DNA of 63,547 nucleotides from Cedecea davisae DSM 4568 (lineage in GTDB: Bacteria; Pseudomonadota; Gammaproteobacteria; Enterobacterales; Enterobacteriaceae): the NCBI RefSeq assembly GCF_000412335.2, contig NZ_KE161030.1, positions 4,724,128 through 4,787,674 on the forward strand, read 5' to 3'. Shown here piece after piece: positions 52,081 to 63,526 of the stretch (the first letter of the stretch is position 1; every line of letters starts with the position of its first letter). The notes beneath the pieces are model-generated. The model was not told the origin of the DNA and searched no databases. It worked only from the letters and a program-made list of their open reading frames with translations. The translations under genes were made by a program, and so were the position numbers.

Positions 52081-52857
52081 ATGATGAATCCTTTAATTAT
52101 CAAATTAGGCGGCGTGCTGCTGGATAGCGAAGAGGCGCTGGAGCGCCTGTTTACCGCGCTGGTGAATTACCGTCAGGCGCATCAACGCCCGCTGGTTATC
52201 GTCCACGGCGGTGGCTGCCTGGTAGACGAGCTGATGAAAAAGCTGGCGCTGCCTGTAGAGAAGAAAAACGGCCTGCGCGTTACCCCGGCTGACCAGATAG
52301 ACATTATCACCGGCGCTCTGGCCGGTACGGCCAACAAGACGCTGCTGGCGTGGGCGAAGAAGCACGGCATTAACGGTGTTGGGCTTAGCCTGGGTGACGG
52401 CGATAGCGTAACGGTGACTCAGCTTGATGAAGCATTAGGGCACGTAGGGCTGGCTAAGCCGGGTTCGCCAAAACTTATCAACACGCTGCTGGAAGGCGGC
52501 TTCCTGCCGATTGTTAGCTCTATCGGCGTGACCGCAGAAGGCGAGCTGATGAACGTTAACGCCGACCAGGCTGCGACGGCACTGGCGGCCACGTTGGGCG
52601 CAGACCTGATCCTGCTGTCTGATGTAAGCGGCATTCTTGACGGCAAAGGCCAGCGCATCGCCGAGATGACCGCCGCCAAAGCCGAGCAGCTGATTCAGCA
52701 GGGCATTATTACCGACGGCATGATAGTGAAAGTAAACGCGGCACTGGATGCGGCCCGCACCCTGGGACGCCCGGTTGATATCGCCTCCTGGCGTCACGCG
52801 GATCAGCTACCCTCTTTATTCAACGGCGTGGCTATAGGCACCCGGATTCTGGCATAG
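52081..52857 (+). CDS. argB: Acetylglutamate kinase
   Basis: ArgB phosphorylates N-acetylglutamate. The start [16 protein letters not shown] at 52081 gives 258 residues as in E. coli; an upstream in-frame start would overlap argC. Amino-acid-kinase motifs are [37 protein letters not shown] and [11 protein letters not shown]. It is the arginine-insensitive short form expected for a linear pathway with ArgE. argG follows after 30 bp. Confidence 0.98.
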   Translation: MMNPLIIKLGGVLLDSEEALERLFTALVNYRQAHQRPLVIVHGGGCLVDELMKKLALPVEKKNGLRVTPADQIDIITGALAGTANKTLLAWAKKHGINGVGLSLGDGDSVTVTQLDEALGHVGLAKPGSPKLINTLLEGGFLPIVSSIGVTAEGELMNVNADQAATALAATLGADLILLSDVSGILDGKGQRIAEMTAAKAEQLIQQGIITDGMIVKVNAALDAARTLGRPVDIASWRHADQLPSLFNGVAIGTRILA

Positions 52858-52887
52858 ACAAAGAATAGATTTAACAAGGACAAGACA

Positions 52888-54105
52888 ATGCAAAATCACG
52901 GCATCAAAAAAATCGTTCTCGCATACTCTGGCGGCCTCGACACTTCAGCCATCATTCCATGGCTTAAAGAAAACTACGGCGGCTGCGACGTTGTCGCCTG
53001 CGTAGTGGACATCGGCCAGGATCGTGAAGATCTGAAAGGCGTTGAGCAGAAGGCGCTGCGCTCCGGCGCTTCCGAGTGCTACGTGGTGGATGCGCGTGAA
53101 GAGTTCATCAGCGACTATGTTTATCCGGTATTGCAGACCGGTGCGCTGTATGAGGGAAGCTACCTGCTGGGCACTTCTATGGCTCGCCCGCTGATCGCCA
53201 GGGTGCTGGTGGATGTGGCAAACAAAGTCGGTGCTGATGCGCTGTGCCACGGCGCGACCGGCAAAGGTAATGACCAGGTACGTTTTGAGTCAACATGGGC
53301 GGCGCTGGCTCCGCACCTGAAAGTGGTAGCGCCGTGGCGTGAGTGGAACCTGCGTTCCCGTGAAGCGCTGCTCGACTACCTGAAAGAGCGCGATATTCCG
53401 ACCACCGCGTCGCTGGAAAAAATCTACAGCCGTGACGAGAATGCGTGGCATATCTCCACCGAAGGCGGCGTGCTGGAAAGCCCGTGGAATGCCCCGAACA
53501 AAGATTGCTGGGTGTGGACCGTTGACCCGCAGGAAGCTCCGGACCAGGCCGAGCAGGTGACCGTTACCGTCAAGCAGGGCAAAGTTGTTGCCGTTAACGG
53601 CGAAGCCATGAGCCCGTTCAAGTGCCTGGAAACGCTGAATGCCATCGGTTCTAAACACGGCATTGGCCGTATCGATATCGTAGAAAACCGCCTGGTGGGG
53701 ATTAAATCCCGCGGCTGCTATGAAACCCCAGGGGGCACTATCATGATGGCCGCTCTGCGCGGCGTTGAGCAGCTGGTGCTGGATCGTGATTCCTTCAAAT
53801 GGCGTGAGCAGTTGGGCCTGGAAATGTCCTACGTGGTGTACGATGGCCGCTGGTTTGCGCCGCTGCGTAAATCTCTGCAGGCTTCTGCCGAGTCGCTGGC
53901 GGAAGAGGTGAATGGCGAAGTTGTGCTTCAGCTGTACAAAGGCCAGGTGACTGCGGTTCAGAAAAAATCTCAGAACAGCCTCTACAGCGAAGAGTTCGCT
54001 ACCTTTGGCGAAGATGAAGTATACGATCACAGCCACGCTGGCGGCTTTATCCGCCTGTTCTCGCTCTCTTCACGTATCCGTGCGCTGAACGAACTTAAGA
54101 AGTAA
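52888..54105 (+). CDS. argG: Argininosuccinate synthase, short (type 1) form
   Basis: ArgG condenses citrulline and aspartate with ATP. The 405-residue product starts [20 protein letters not shown] with the PP-loop SGGLDTS, followed by [13 protein letters not shown] and [11 protein letters not shown]. coli and Salmonella ArgG is the longer (about 447-residue) type and is encoded far from the arg cluster. Here the short type lies between argB and argH, an order I recall from Yersinia, Serratia and Pectobacterium. Base composition is like its neighbours, so there is no sign of recent transfer. It would be co-controlled by the upstream ARG boxes. Confidence 0.97.
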   Translation: MQNHGIKKIVLAYSGGLDTSAIIPWLKENYGGCDVVACVVDIGQDREDLKGVEQKALRSGASECYVVDAREEFISDYVYPVLQTGALYEGSYLLGTSMARPLIARVLVDVANKVGADALCHGATGKGNDQVRFESTWAALAPHLKVVAPWREWNLRSREALLDYLKERDIPTTASLEKIYSRDENAWHISTEGGVLESPWNAPNKDCWVWTVDPQEAPDQAEQVTVTVKQGKVVAVNGEAMSPFKCLETLNAIGSKHGIGRIDIVENRLVGIKSRGCYETPGGTIMMAALRGVEQLVLDRDSFKWREQLGLEMSYVVYDGRWFAPLRKSLQASAESLAEEVNGEVVLQLYKGQVTAVQKKSQNSLYSEEFATFGEDEVYDHSHAGGFIRLFSLSSRIRALNELKK

Positions 54106-54112
54106 TTTTTTA

Positions 54113-54148
54113 CCCTCACTCTTTCCCCGTATGGGGAGAGGGTGAGGG
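54113..54148. repeat. Palindromic intergenic repeat between argG and argH
   Basis: An imperfect inverted repeat, CCCTCACTCTTTCCCC with GGGGAGAGGGTGAGGG around a four-base loop, fills much of the 78-bp gap. There is no T-run, so it is more likely an mRNA-stabilising or processing hairpin of a dispersed repeat family than a terminator. Confidence 0.65.
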
Positions 54149-54183
54149 GCAAATGAACATCAATAATGTAATGGAGCATGACT

Positions 54184-55557
<1,374 letters not shown>

Positions 55558-55589
55558 GTTCCTTTCAAATCTCCCTTCAGATTTTGAAC

Positions 55590-55720
55590 AAAAAAAAGCG
55601 GACATAATGTCCGCTAAAAGTTCACGTTGGCTTTAATAATTCGTCAGGTTCAGAGAACAGAGAGTCTCTGCAACAGGTGCTTCGTTTCCGGGTAAGGTAG
55701 AGTGAAGCACCTGCTGTTGC
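55590..55720 (-). ncRNA. oxyS: OxyS small RNA
   Basis: OxyS is the peroxide-induced Hfq-binding sRNA transcribed away from oxyR. The 3' portion matches E. coli OxyS: the linker AAAGCCAACGTGAACTTTT (55616-55634 on the plus map) is identical as remembered. It is followed by a terminator with an AGCGGACA / TGTCCGCT stem and eight T residues. The 5' portion is a strong stem (AGGTGCTTC / GAAGCACCT, extended by GCAAC / GTTGC) whose sequence differs from E. coli. The 5' end is placed by homology and by an AATAAT -10 element and is approximate (about 130 nt overall, longer than the 109 nt of E. coli). Confidence 0.85.
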
Positions 55721-55744
55721 TGGCTATTATTCATCAACATCGCT

Positions 55745-55781
55745 TGATAGGGATAATCGTTCGTTGCTATGCTATCTATCG
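55745..55781. promoter_or_regulatory. OxyR binding region between oxyS and oxyR
   Basis: The segment contains spaced ATAG / CTAT elements (GATAG at 55746, then GCTATGCTATCTATC at 55766-55780) as expected for the four contacts of an OxyR tetramer, and is very like the E. coli oxyS-oxyR spacer. It would activate oxyS and repress oxyR. Confidence 0.65.
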
Positions 55782-55813
55782 CCATGAACTATCGTGGCGC
55801 AGGAGGATGGATA

Positions 55814-56731
55814 ATGAATATTCGAGATCTTGAATACCTGGTGGCGCTGGCCGAGCACCGCCACTTTCGCCGCGCGGCGGATTCTTGTCACGTTAGTCAG
55901 CCCACGCTGAGCGGCCAGATCCGCAAGCTGGAAGATGAGCTGGGCGTAATGCTGCTGGAGCGTACCAGCCGCAAAGTGTTATTCACCCAGGCAGGTTTAT
56001 TGCTGGTTGATCAGGCGCGTACCGTTCTGCGTGAAGTTAAAGTGCTGAAGGAGATGGCGAGCCAGCAGGGCGAAGCGATGTCAGGTCCGCTGCATATCGG
56101 CCTGATCCCGACCGTCGGGCCTTATCTGCTGCCGCAAATTATTCCGATGCTGCACCAGACTTTCCCGAAGCTGGAAATGTATCTGCACGAAGCGCAGACC
56201 CATCAGCTGCTGGCGCAGCTCGATAGCGGCAAGCTCGACTGTGCGATTCTGGCGCTGGTGAAAGAGAGTGAAGCCTTTATTGAAGTGCCGCTGTTTGACG
56301 AGCCGATGGTACTGGCGGTTTATCAGGATCACCCGTGGGCGAACCGCGACCGCGTGCCGATGTCTGACCTGGCCGGTGAAAAACTGCTGATGCTGGAAGA
56401 CGGCCACTGCCTGCGCGACCAGGCTATGGGCTTCTGTTTTGAAGCCGGAGCGGATGAAGATACCCATTTCCGGGCCACCAGTCTGGAAACGCTGCGCAAC
56501 ATGGTTGCCGCGGGGAGCGGTATCACGCTGCTGCCGGCGCTTGCCGTACCGCAGGAACGCCAGCGCGACGGCGTAGTCTATCTGCCATGTTATAAACCAG
56601 AACCACGGCGTACCGTTGGCCTGGTTTATCGTCCGGGTTCACCGCTGCGCGGCCGCTATGAGCAGCTGGCAGAGGCCATCCGCACGCAGATGGATGGCCA
56701 TTTCGATTCGGCGTTAAAACAGGCGGTTTAA
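55814..56731 (+). CDS. oxyR: Peroxide-sensing regulator OxyR
   Basis: OxyR is a LysR-type regulator activated by a disulfide formed on H2O2 exposure. The start [20 protein letters not shown] at 55814 follows AGGAGG and gives 305 residues; the upstream extension is spurious. The N-terminal helix-turn-helix ([22 protein letters not shown]) and the redox cysteines in [13 protein letters not shown] (Cys199 and Cys208 in E. coli numbering) are intact. Its last 18 bp overlap the convergent sthA. Confidence 0.98.
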   Translation: MNIRDLEYLVALAEHRHFRRAADSCHVSQPTLSGQIRKLEDELGVMLLERTSRKVLFTQAGLLLVDQARTVLREVKVLKEMASQQGEAMSGPLHIGLIPTVGPYLLPQIIPMLHQTFPKLEMYLHEAQTHQLLAQLDSGKLDCAILALVKESEAFIEVPLFDEPMVLAVYQDHPWANRDRVPMSDLAGEKLLMLEDGHCLRDQAMGFCFEAGADEDTHFRATSLETLRNMVAAGSGITLLPALAVPQERQRDGVVYLPCYKPEPRRTVGLVYRPGSPLRGRYEQLAEAIRTQMDGHFDSALKQAV

Positions 56732-58114
56732 GCCGTTTAGCGCCGCTACCCGGTAGGCTTCCGCCATTGTCGGGTAGTTGAAGGTGGTGTTAACGAAGTA
56801 TTCGATAGTGTTACCGCCACCTTTCTGCTCCATTATCGCCTGGCCGATGTGAATGATTTCGGCCGCGCGCTCGCCAAAGCAGTGGATCCCCAAAATCTCT
56901 TTTGTTTCACGGTGGAACAGGATCTTCAGCGTCCCCACGTTCATGCCGACAATTTGCGCTCGCGCTAAATGCTTGAACTGCGCGCGGCCCACTTCATAAG
57001 GCACTTTCATTGAGGTCAGCTGCTGTTCGGTTTTACCCACCGAGCTGATTTCAGGAATGGTGTAAATCCCGGTTGGGATATCTTCTACCAGATGGCCGGT
57101 CGCCTCACCTTTAACCAACGCCTGAGCCGCAATGCGCCCCTGGTCGTAGGCCGCAGAGGCCAGACTCGGGTAGCCAATAACGTCGCCCACCGCGTAAATG
57201 TGCGGCAGCGCGGTCTGGTACATGCTGTTGACCTTGATAAGCCCGCGGCTGTCGGCTTCGAGACCGATATTTTCCAGCGCCAGCGAATCCGTGTTCCCGG
57301 TACGCCCGTTCGCGTACAGCAGGCAATCTGCCTTCACTTTTTTGCCGGATTTCAGGGAGACAATTACGCCATCGTCCACGCCTTCAATCTTCTCGAACTC
57401 TTCGTTGTGGCGAATCACCACGCCGCTATTCCAGAAGTGGTAGGAGAGAGAGTCTGACATCTCCTGATCGAGGAAGGCGAGCAGGCGGTCACGGGTGTTG
57501 ATCAAGTCAACTTTTACGTTCATTCCGCGGAAGATAGAAGCATATTCGCAGCCGATGACCCCCGCGCCATAAATGATCACATGGCGCGGTTCATGATGCA
57601 GGCTGAGAATGGAGTCGCTGTCGTAGATTCGCGGGTGGGTGAAATCGACTTCCGGCGGGCGGTATGGACGCGAGCCGCAGGCAATAACAAACTTCTCGGC
57701 GGTATAGGTTTCTACCGAACCATCGTGGCATTGCAACGCGATGGTGTGCTCATCTACAAAATGCGCATCGCCCTGCAACATCTCGCAGCGGTTGCGCTCG
57801 TAAAAGCCCTGGCGCATGCGGGTTTGCTGGTTAATCACGCTATCAGCGTGGTTGAGGATATCGGCAAAAGAGGAACGGAGAAGGTGAGTATGGTCGCTGT
57901 ATAACGGGTTTTGATTGAATTCAATGATGCGGCTGACGGCGTGTCGGAGGGCTTTCGAAGGAATGGTGCCCCAGTGGGTGCAACCGCCGCCGACATTATG
58001 GTAGCGCTCAATCACCGCTACCCTGGCTCCCTGTTTCACCAGACCCATGGCGGCACCTTCGCCCCCGGGACCGGAACCAATCACTATTGCGTCATAATCG
58101 TAGGTTTGTGGCAT
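56714..58114 (-). CDS. sthA: Soluble pyridine nucleotide transhydrogenase
   Basis: SthA (UdhA) moves hydride from NADPH to NAD+ and is an FAD flavoprotein. The 466-residue protein belongs to the disulfide-reductase family: FAD motif [20 protein letters not shown], then [17 protein letters not shown], where the usual redox cysteine pair is replaced as is normal for SthA; NAD-binding [15 protein letters not shown]; and the C-terminal [18 protein letters not shown] interface. It diverges from fabR and converges on oxyR with an 18-bp stop-end overlap. Confidence 0.98.
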   Translation of the reverse strand: MPQTYDYDAIVIGSGPGGEGAAMGLVKQGARVAVIERYHNVGGGCTHWGTIPSKALRHAVSRIIEFNQNPLYSDHTHLLRSSFADILNHADSVINQQTRMRQGFYERNRCEMLQGDAHFVDEHTIALQCHDGSVETYTAEKFVIACGSRPYRPPEVDFTHPRIYDSDSILSLHHEPRHVIIYGAGVIGCEYASIFRGMNVKVDLINTRDRLLAFLDQEMSDSLSYHFWNSGVVIRHNEEFEKIEGVDDGVIVSLKSGKKVKADCLLYANGRTGNTDSLALENIGLEADSRGLIKVNSMYQTALPHIYAVGDVIGYPSLASAAYDQGRIAAQALVKGEATGHLVEDIPTGIYTIPEISSVGKTEQQLTSMKVPYEVGRAQFKHLARAQIVGMNVGTLKILFHRETKEILGIHCFGERAAEIIHIGQAIMEQKGGGNTIEYFVNTTFNYPTMAEAYRVAALNGLNRLF

Positions 58115-58310
58115 GGTATGACTTACCTGTTTTTATACATAAAGGCAACACGATGGTAACATCAACCGGGGAATTACCCAATTACCGTTGTGCTTTTTAC
58201 CGTTACAGCGCGTTAATATCGCGTAAACAATCATTCACAATACACTATAAAAGCGGTAGCTTGATTCTCTGATATAGTTCCAGCTCTGTTTGAAGGATTC
58301 AGGCAATATG

Positions 58311-58952
58311 ATGGGTGTAAGAGCGCAACAAAAAGAGAGAACACGGCGTTCTTTGGTAGAAGCCGCGTTTAGCCAGCTAAGCGCCGAAAGAAGCTTTGCC
58401 AGCCTGAGCCTGCGAGAGGTTGCCCGCGAAGCCGGTATCGCTCCAACATCATTTTATCGCCATTTTCGCGATGTTGATGAACTCGGTCTTACCATGGTAG
58501 ATGAGAGTGGCCTGATGCTGCGCCAGCTGATGCGGCAGGCACGTCAGCGCATCGCAAAAGGCGGCAGCGTTATCCGCACGTCGGTCTCAACCTTTATGGA
58601 ATTCATCGGCAATAATCCCAACGCCTTCAGGCTGCTGCTGCGCGAGCGTTCGGGAACCTCGGCGGCTTTTCGTGCCGCGGTAGCGCGTGAAATTCAGCAC
58701 TTCATTGCGGAACTTGCCGATTATTTAGAACTCGAAAACCGCATGCCCCGCAGCTTCACCGAAGCGCAGGCAGAAGCGATGGTCACGATTGTTTTTAGTG
58801 CGGGCGCCGAAGCGCTGGACGTTGATATCGATCAGCGTCGTCAGCTCGAAGAGCGACTGGTGCTCCAGCTGCGTATGATCTCGAAAGGGGCTTACTACTG
58901 GTATCGCCGGGAACAAGAAAAAATGGCGCTTGCTCAATTTTCCGAAGAGTGA
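58311..58952 (+). CDS. fabR: Fatty-acid synthesis repressor FabR
   Basis: FabR is a TetR-family repressor of fabA and fabB that responds to unsaturated acyl thioesters. The start [20 protein letters not shown] gives 213 residues; ATG codons one and seven codons upstream are alternatives. The helix-turn-helix is [20 protein letters not shown] at about residues 32-51. The C-terminus ([10 protein letters not shown]) differs from E. coli. yijD follows after 10 bp. Confidence 0.97.
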   Translation: MGVRAQQKERTRRSLVEAAFSQLSAERSFASLSLREVAREAGIAPTSFYRHFRDVDELGLTMVDESGLMLRQLMRQARQRIAKGGSVIRTSVSTFMEFIGNNPNAFRLLLRERSGTSAAFRAAVAREIQHFIAELADYLELENRMPRSFTEAQAEAMVTIVFSAGAEALDVDIDQRRQLEERLVLQLRMISKGAYYWYRREQEKMALAQFSEE

Positions 58953-58962
58953 AGGACGAGCA

Positions 58963-59319
58963 ATGAAACAGTTACAAGATAGAGGTACGCTGGTGCTGGC
59001 GTTTGTCGCTGGCCTGTCGATTAACGGATCTTTTGCCGCGCTGTTTAGCTCGGTAGTGCCGTTCTCGATTTTCCCGATAATTGCGCTGGTGCTGACGGTT
59101 TATTGCCTGCATCACCGCTATCTTAACCGCACGATGCCGGTAGGCCTGCCAAGCCTTGCCGCCGCCTGTTTTGTGCTGGGCGTGCTGCTTTATAGCTCGG
59201 TTGTTCGCGTGGAGTACCCGGCTATTGGCTCAAACTTCCTGCCTTCGATTCTATCGGTGGTGGTGCTGTTCTGGATCATGTTTAAGCTGAGAACCCGCAA
59301 GCCGGAAACTTCTGAGTAA
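58963..59319 (+). CDS. yijD: Inner-membrane protein YijD (DUF1422)
   Basis: The 118-residue product from the ATG at 58963 ([19 protein letters not shown]) has four predicted membrane segments and a short charged tail. It matches E. coli YijD over its length. An upstream in-frame start overlaps fabR and is less likely. Its function is unknown; co-transcription with fabR suggests a link to membrane lipids, which is inference only. Confidence 0.94.
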   Translation: MKQLQDRGTLVLAFVAGLSINGSFAALFSSVVPFSIFPIIALVLTVYCLHHRYLNRTMPVGLPSLAAACFVLGVLLYSSVVRVEYPAIGSNFLPSILSVVVLFWIMFKLRTRKPETSE

Positions 59320-59338
59320 TCAGAAAAACAAAAGAGAG

Positions 59339-59363
59339 AAGGACGCCGTGGCGTCCTTTTTTT
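59339..59363. terminator. yijD / trmA bidirectional terminator
   Basis: An AAGGACGCC / GGCGTCCTT inverted repeat with a T-run on the plus strand lies between convergent yijD and trmA and touches the trmA stop. Confidence 0.88.
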
Positions 59364-60462
59364 ATTTGCGAGTGAGCAGCACGCCGCACTCCATATGGTG
59401 CGTGTAGGGGAACTGATCGAACAGCGCAAGCCTTGCCACCTCGTGGGTTTGAGACAGCGTTTCGAGGTTCTCACAAAGCGTTTGCGGGTTGCAGGAGATG
59501 TAGAGAATATTTGGGTATGCCTGCACCATTTTCACCGTGTCCGCATCGAGGCCGCTGCGCGGCGGATCGACAAAAATGGTTTCACACTGATAGCCCTTCA
59601 GGTCGATGCCCTGCAGGCGATTAAATTCCCTGACGCCGTTCATCGCCTGGGTAAACTCTTCGGCTGCCATGCGGATAATCTGCACGTTGTCGATGTTATT
59701 GGCCGCAATATTGTACTGTGCTGCCGCCACCGATGGCTTAGCGATTTCCGTCGCCAGCACGCGATTAAAGTTACGCGCCAGCGCTAAAGAGAAGTTGCCG
59801 TTGCCGCAATACAGCTCGAGTAGGTCACCGCTGGAGTGTTGGGTGGCGTTCAGCGCCCATTCCAGCATTTGAATATTCATCGCCGCGTTTGGTTGGGTAA
59901 AGCTGTTTTCAACCTGACGATAAATCATCTCTTTGCCCGCGACGGGCAGGCGTTCATCGATGAAGTCCTGGTCCAGCTCAATCTTGGTTTTGGTCGCCCG
60001 ACCAATCAAGTGCACGTTAAAACCGCGTGCACGGAGGCTGTCGCGTAGCGCCTGAGCATGCAGCTGCCACTCGTCGTCCAGCTTACGGTGGTAAAGCAGA
60101 GAAACTACCGCCTGATTGCTCAGGGTGGTGAGATAGTCAATCTGGAACAGTTTATGGCGCAGAGCCGGAATATCACGCACGCCGTCAAGCATGGCAGGCA
60201 TCAGGGCATTAATGAGCTCGCTGGCGGCCGGGAAGCTGTTTACGCGGATGCGGCTTTTGGTCTGCTGGTCGAACATGATGTGGTAAAGGTCGTCGCCTTC
60301 ATGCCAGATACGAAACTCGGCCCGCATGCGGTAGTGGCTCACCGGTGAACGGAATACCTCCGGGGCAGGCGCGGCAAAGGGTGCCATCATGCCTTGCAGG
60401 CGAGTGACTTTTTCCGCCAATTGCGCGTCGTACTGATCTGTCGGGAGGTGTTCAGGGGTCAT
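59362..60462 (-). CDS. trmA: tRNA (uracil-5-)-methyltransferase TrmA
   Basis: TrmA makes 5-methyluridine at position 54 of all tRNAs using SAM. The 366-residue protein has SAM-binding [16 protein letters not shown] near residue 215, [10 protein letters not shown] near residue 298, and the catalytic Cys in [13 protein letters not shown] near residue 324. It diverges from btuB across 387 bp that hold the cobalamin riboswitch. Confidence 0.98.
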   Translation of the reverse strand: MTPEHLPTDQYDAQLAEKVTRLQGMMAPFAAPAPEVFRSPVSHYRMRAEFRIWHEGDDLYHIMFDQQTKSRIRVNSFPAASELINALMPAMLDGVRDIPALRHKLFQIDYLTTLSNQAVVSLLYHRKLDDEWQLHAQALRDSLRARGFNVHLIGRATKTKIELDQDFIDERLPVAGKEMIYRQVENSFTQPNAAMNIQMLEWALNATQHSSGDLLELYCGNGNFSLALARNFNRVLATEIAKPSVAAAQYNIAANNIDNVQIIRMAAEEFTQAMNGVREFNRLQGIDLKGYQCETIFVDPPRSGLDADTVKMVQAYPNILYISCNPQTLCENLETLSQTHEVARLALFDQFPYTHHMECGVLLTRK

Positions 60463-60608
60463 GGCAAGCTATCCAGTCGGTCAATGAATACGTGAATATA
60501 AACTACGCGGCGATTGTAGGGATTCAACTCACGATGTCCAGCCCGATCGGTATAAGAAGTTCTGCGGGAAGTCTGGACATCTTTATAAGCCTAACGGTAG
60601 CATGGCTT

Positions 60609-60770
60609 TTCCGGCCTCCTGAGAGTTAAAAGGGAACCCAGTGTAATTCTGGGGCTGACGCGCAGCGGTAAGGAACGGCGAGATGAATGCATAACGCAGA
60701 CACTGCTTTCTATATATAAGCGGGAAGTCCTCATCTCAATAAAGCCCCCAAGCCCGAAGACCTGCCGGAA
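60609..60770 (+). promoter_or_regulatory. Cobalamin (B12) riboswitch aptamer of btuB
   Basis: Adenosylcobalamin binding to this leader lowers btuB expression. The P1 stem pairs TTCCGGC (60609) with GCCGGAA (60764). The conserved core AGGGAACCCAGTGTAATTC and CTGACGCGCAGCGGTAAGG, and the B12 box AGCCCGAAGACCTGCCGG (60751-60768), are present. The sequence is close to the E. coli btuB leader. The rest of the 60463-60849 gap contains only this leader and presumed promoters for btuB and trmA. Confidence 0.95.
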
Positions 60771-60818
60771 TGACGTCGCAAGTGATATGGCTATCGCGTG
60801 CTATCTGCCATATCTGCG

Positions 60819-60841
60819 GCATCCTATTCGAAAGCGGATGC
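60819..60841 (+). promoter_or_regulatory. btuB expression-platform hairpin
   Basis: A GCATCC / GGATGC stem ends 9 bp before the btuB start. It occupies the ribosome-binding region, so it is the likely switch hairpin that blocks translation initiation when B12 is bound, as in E. coli. No T-run follows, which argues against termination. Confidence 0.7.
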
Positions 60842-60849
60842 TTATATAA

Positions 60850-62700
60850 ATGATGATAAAGAAGGTTTCGCTGTTGACGGCTCTGTCCGCAACGGCTTTT
60901 TCAGTTTGGGCGCAGGACAGCAACAACGATAATACCCTGATGGTAACGGCTAACCGTTTTCAGCAGCCGGTGAACAGCGTGCTGGCGCCGAACTCCGTGG
61001 TGACGCGCGAAGACATCGACCGCTGGCAGTCAAAATCACTGACCGACGTGATGCGCCGCCTGCCTGGCGTTGATATTGCGCAGAGCGGCGGACTTGGCCA
61101 GTTTTCCTCCGTGTTTGTTCGCGGGACTAACTCCAGCCACGTGCTGGTGCTTATCGACGGTATCCGCCTCAATCAGGCCGGCGTGACCGGCTCTTCCGAC
61201 CTCAGCCAAATCCCTGTTTCTCTGGTCCAGCGCGTGGAGTACATTCGCGGGCCTCGTTCAGCAGTCTATGGCTCTGATGCGATCGGCGGGGTTATCAACA
61301 TTATTACCACGCGGGATAAAGACGGCACGACGCTGACTGCGGGAATGGGATCGAATGGCTACCAGAACTATGATGCCAGCACCCAGCAAAAGCTTGGAGA
61401 AAATACGCGAGTGACCCTGGCGGGTAACTATGAGTATACCAAAGGCTTTGATGTAGTTGCGGATGGCAATACCGGCGGCCTGCGCCAGCCTGACCGCGAC
61501 GGCTTTATGAGCAAATCCCTGTACGGAGCGCTTGAGCATAATTTCTCTGAGCAGTGGAGCGGCTTTGTGCGCGGCTACGGCTACGATAACCGCACGGCTT
61601 ATGACGGTTTCTACAGCAGCTTCACGCCAAATCAGCTGGTGGATACCCGACAGCTCTACAGCCAGACCTGGGATACCGGGCTGCGCTTTAATAACGATAT
61701 ATTCCATTCACAGCTGATCTCCAGCTACGGCCACAGCAAAGATTACAACTTCGACCCGCGCCTTGGCCGCTACGACTCCAGCGCCACTCTCGACGAAATT
61801 AAGCAGTACAACCTGCAGTGGACTAACTCCCTTGATGTCGGGGCCGGGAACGTAGGTGCGGGCGTTGACTGGCAGAAGCAGAGTACCGAACCGGGTACCA
61901 ACTACGTTACCGACGGCTACGACCAGCGTAATACCGGTGTCTATCTGACCGCGCTGCAAAAACTGGGTGATTTCACCTTCGAAGGCGCTGCACGTAATGA
62001 TGATAACTCTGAGTTTGGCAATCACGGGACCTGGCAGAGCAGCGCCGCATGGGAATTCGTAGAGGGCTATCGCTTTATTGCATCCTACGGTACCGCCTTT
62101 AAGGCGCCAAACCAGGGGCAGCTGTTTGGTTTCTACGGGAACAGAAATCTGAATCCAGAAGAAAGCCGCCAGTGGGAAGGGGCATTTGAAGGTCTGACCT
62201 CGGGTGTGAACTGGCGCGTTTCTGGTTATCGCAACCTTATTGATAACCTGATCGACTTCAACAATAACACGCTGAGCTATTACAACGTCGGCAAGGCCAA
62301 TATTAAAGGGATTGAAGGTACCGCTTCCTTCGATACCGGGCCTGTACAGCATAGTATCAGCTATGACTATGTTGATGCCCGTAACGGCCTGACCGATGCA
62401 CCGCTGGCCCGCCGCGCTAAGCAACAGGTGAAGTACCAGCTTGACTGGCAGCTTTACGATTTAGACTGGAGCGTAACGTATCATTACCTGGGGTCACGTT
62501 ACGACACCGACTACAACACCGGTCAAACGGTGAAAATGGGCGGTGTGAGCCTGTGGGACGTTGCCTTGTCATATCCAGTCACGTCACAACTGACCGTTCG
62601 TGGTAGAATAGCTAACCTGTTCGATAAAGATTACGAGACGGTTTATGGCTACCATACTGCAGGACGGGAATACTACTTGTCTGGCAGCTACACCTTCTGA
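60850..62700 (+). CDS. btuB: Vitamin B12 outer-membrane receptor BtuB
   Basis: BtuB is a TonB-dependent 22-strand beta-barrel that imports cobalamins and also serves phages and colicins. The 616-residue precursor has a signal peptide ending in FSVWAQD, the TonB box NTLMVTA near residue 28, a plug domain to about residue 150 ([30 protein letters not shown]) and a barrel ending in the terminal Phe of SGSYTF. The ATG at 60853 could also start it. The final 56 bp overlap murI in another frame. Surface-loop regions differ from E. coli, as expected for a phage receptor. Confidence 0.98.
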   Translation: MMIKKVSLLTALSATAFSVWAQDSNNDNTLMVTANRFQQPVNSVLAPNSVVTREDIDRWQSKSLTDVMRRLPGVDIAQSGGLGQFSSVFVRGTNSSHVLVLIDGIRLNQAGVTGSSDLSQIPVSLVQRVEYIRGPRSAVYGSDAIGGVINIITTRDKDGTTLTAGMGSNGYQNYDASTQQKLGENTRVTLAGNYEYTKGFDVVADGNTGGLRQPDRDGFMSKSLYGALEHNFSEQWSGFVRGYGYDNRTAYDGFYSSFTPNQLVDTRQLYSQTWDTGLRFNNDIFHSQLISSYGHSKDYNFDPRLGRYDSSATLDEIKQYNLQWTNSLDVGAGNVGAGVDWQKQSTEPGTNYVTDGYDQRNTGVYLTALQKLGDFTFEGAARNDDNSEFGNHGTWQSSAAWEFVEGYRFIASYGTAFKAPNQGQLFGFYGNRNLNPEESRQWEGAFEGLTSGVNWRVSGYRNLIDNLIDFNNNTLSYYNVGKANIKGIEGTASFDTGPVQHSISYDYVDARNGLTDAPLARRAKQQVKYQLDWQLYDLDWSVTYHYLGSRYDTDYNTGQTVKMGGVSLWDVALSYPVTSQLTVRGRIANLFDKDYETVYGYHTAGREYYLSGSYTF

Positions 62701-63526
62701 TGCACATCCCACCGTGCTGGTTTTTGACTCCGGCGTCGGTGGGCTGTCCGTCTACAATGAGATTCGGCAGCTTTTGCCGAATCTCCATTACATCTACGCT
62801 TTCGACAATGTGGCGTTTCCTTACGGCGAAAAAAGCGAAGAGTTCATCGTCGAGCGAGTCGTATCGATAGTCACTGCCGTACAGCAACAATATCCTCTGG
62901 CTCTTGCCGTTATCGCCTGTAATACCGCAAGCACCGTATCTCTCCCTGCGCTACGTGAAAAGTTTGGCTTCCCGGTAGTTGGCGTTGTGCCTGCCATCAA
63001 ACCGGCCGCCCGCCTGACGACGAATGGCGTTGTGGGGCTGCTTGCAACACGCGGCACGGTAAAGCGTCCTTATACTCATGAGCTAATTTCTCGGTTTGCC
63101 ACAGAGTGCAAAATTGAAATGCTGGGTTCAGCGGAGCTGGTGGAGTTAGCCGAGGCGAAGCTGCACGGTGAGCCGGTATCGCTGGACGAGTTGCGCAGGA
63201 TCTTGCGCCCGTGGCTGCGTATGGCCGAGCCGCCGGATACCGTCGTGCTGGGCTGCACCCACTTCCCTCTATTACAGGAAGAGCTGCTGGCAGTATTGCC
63301 GGAAGGTACAAGGATGATTGATTCCGGGGCCGCAATTGCAAGGCGCACCGTTTGGTTGTTGGAGCATGAAGCACCCGATGCTTCTTCAGCGGATCAGAAT
63401 ATTGCTTATTGTATGGCGTTTACGCCCGAGACTGCGCAATTAATGCCCGTTTTACAACGTTATGGCTTCGAAAAGCTCGAAAAACTGGCACTTCAGGGCG
63501 ATTCTGAGCAAAAAAGCGACGCTTAA
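62645..63526 (+). CDS. murI: Glutamate racemase
   Basis: MurI makes D-glutamate for peptidoglycan. The 293-residue protein has the two catalytic cysteines in [16 protein letters not shown] and [13 protein letters not shown], plus the substrate-binding [13 protein letters not shown]. The N-terminal extension ([19 protein letters not shown]) is of the kind that in E. coli mediates activation by UDP-MurNAc-Ala. It begins inside btuB in a different frame, so expression probably depends partly on the btuB transcript. The C-terminal eight or so residues are not shared with E. coli. Confidence 0.97.
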   Translation: MATILQDGNTTCLAATPSDAHPTVLVFDSGVGGLSVYNEIRQLLPNLHYIYAFDNVAFPYGEKSEEFIVERVVSIVTAVQQQYPLALAVIACNTASTVSLPALREKFGFPVVGVVPAIKPAARLTTNGVVGLLATRGTVKRPYTHELISRFATECKIEMLGSAELVELAEAKLHGEPVSLDELRRILRPWLRMAEPPDTVVLGCTHFPLLQEELLAVLPEGTRMIDSGAAIARRTVWLLEHEAPDASSADQNIAYCMAFTPETAQLMPVLQRYGFEKLEKLALQGDSEQKSDA

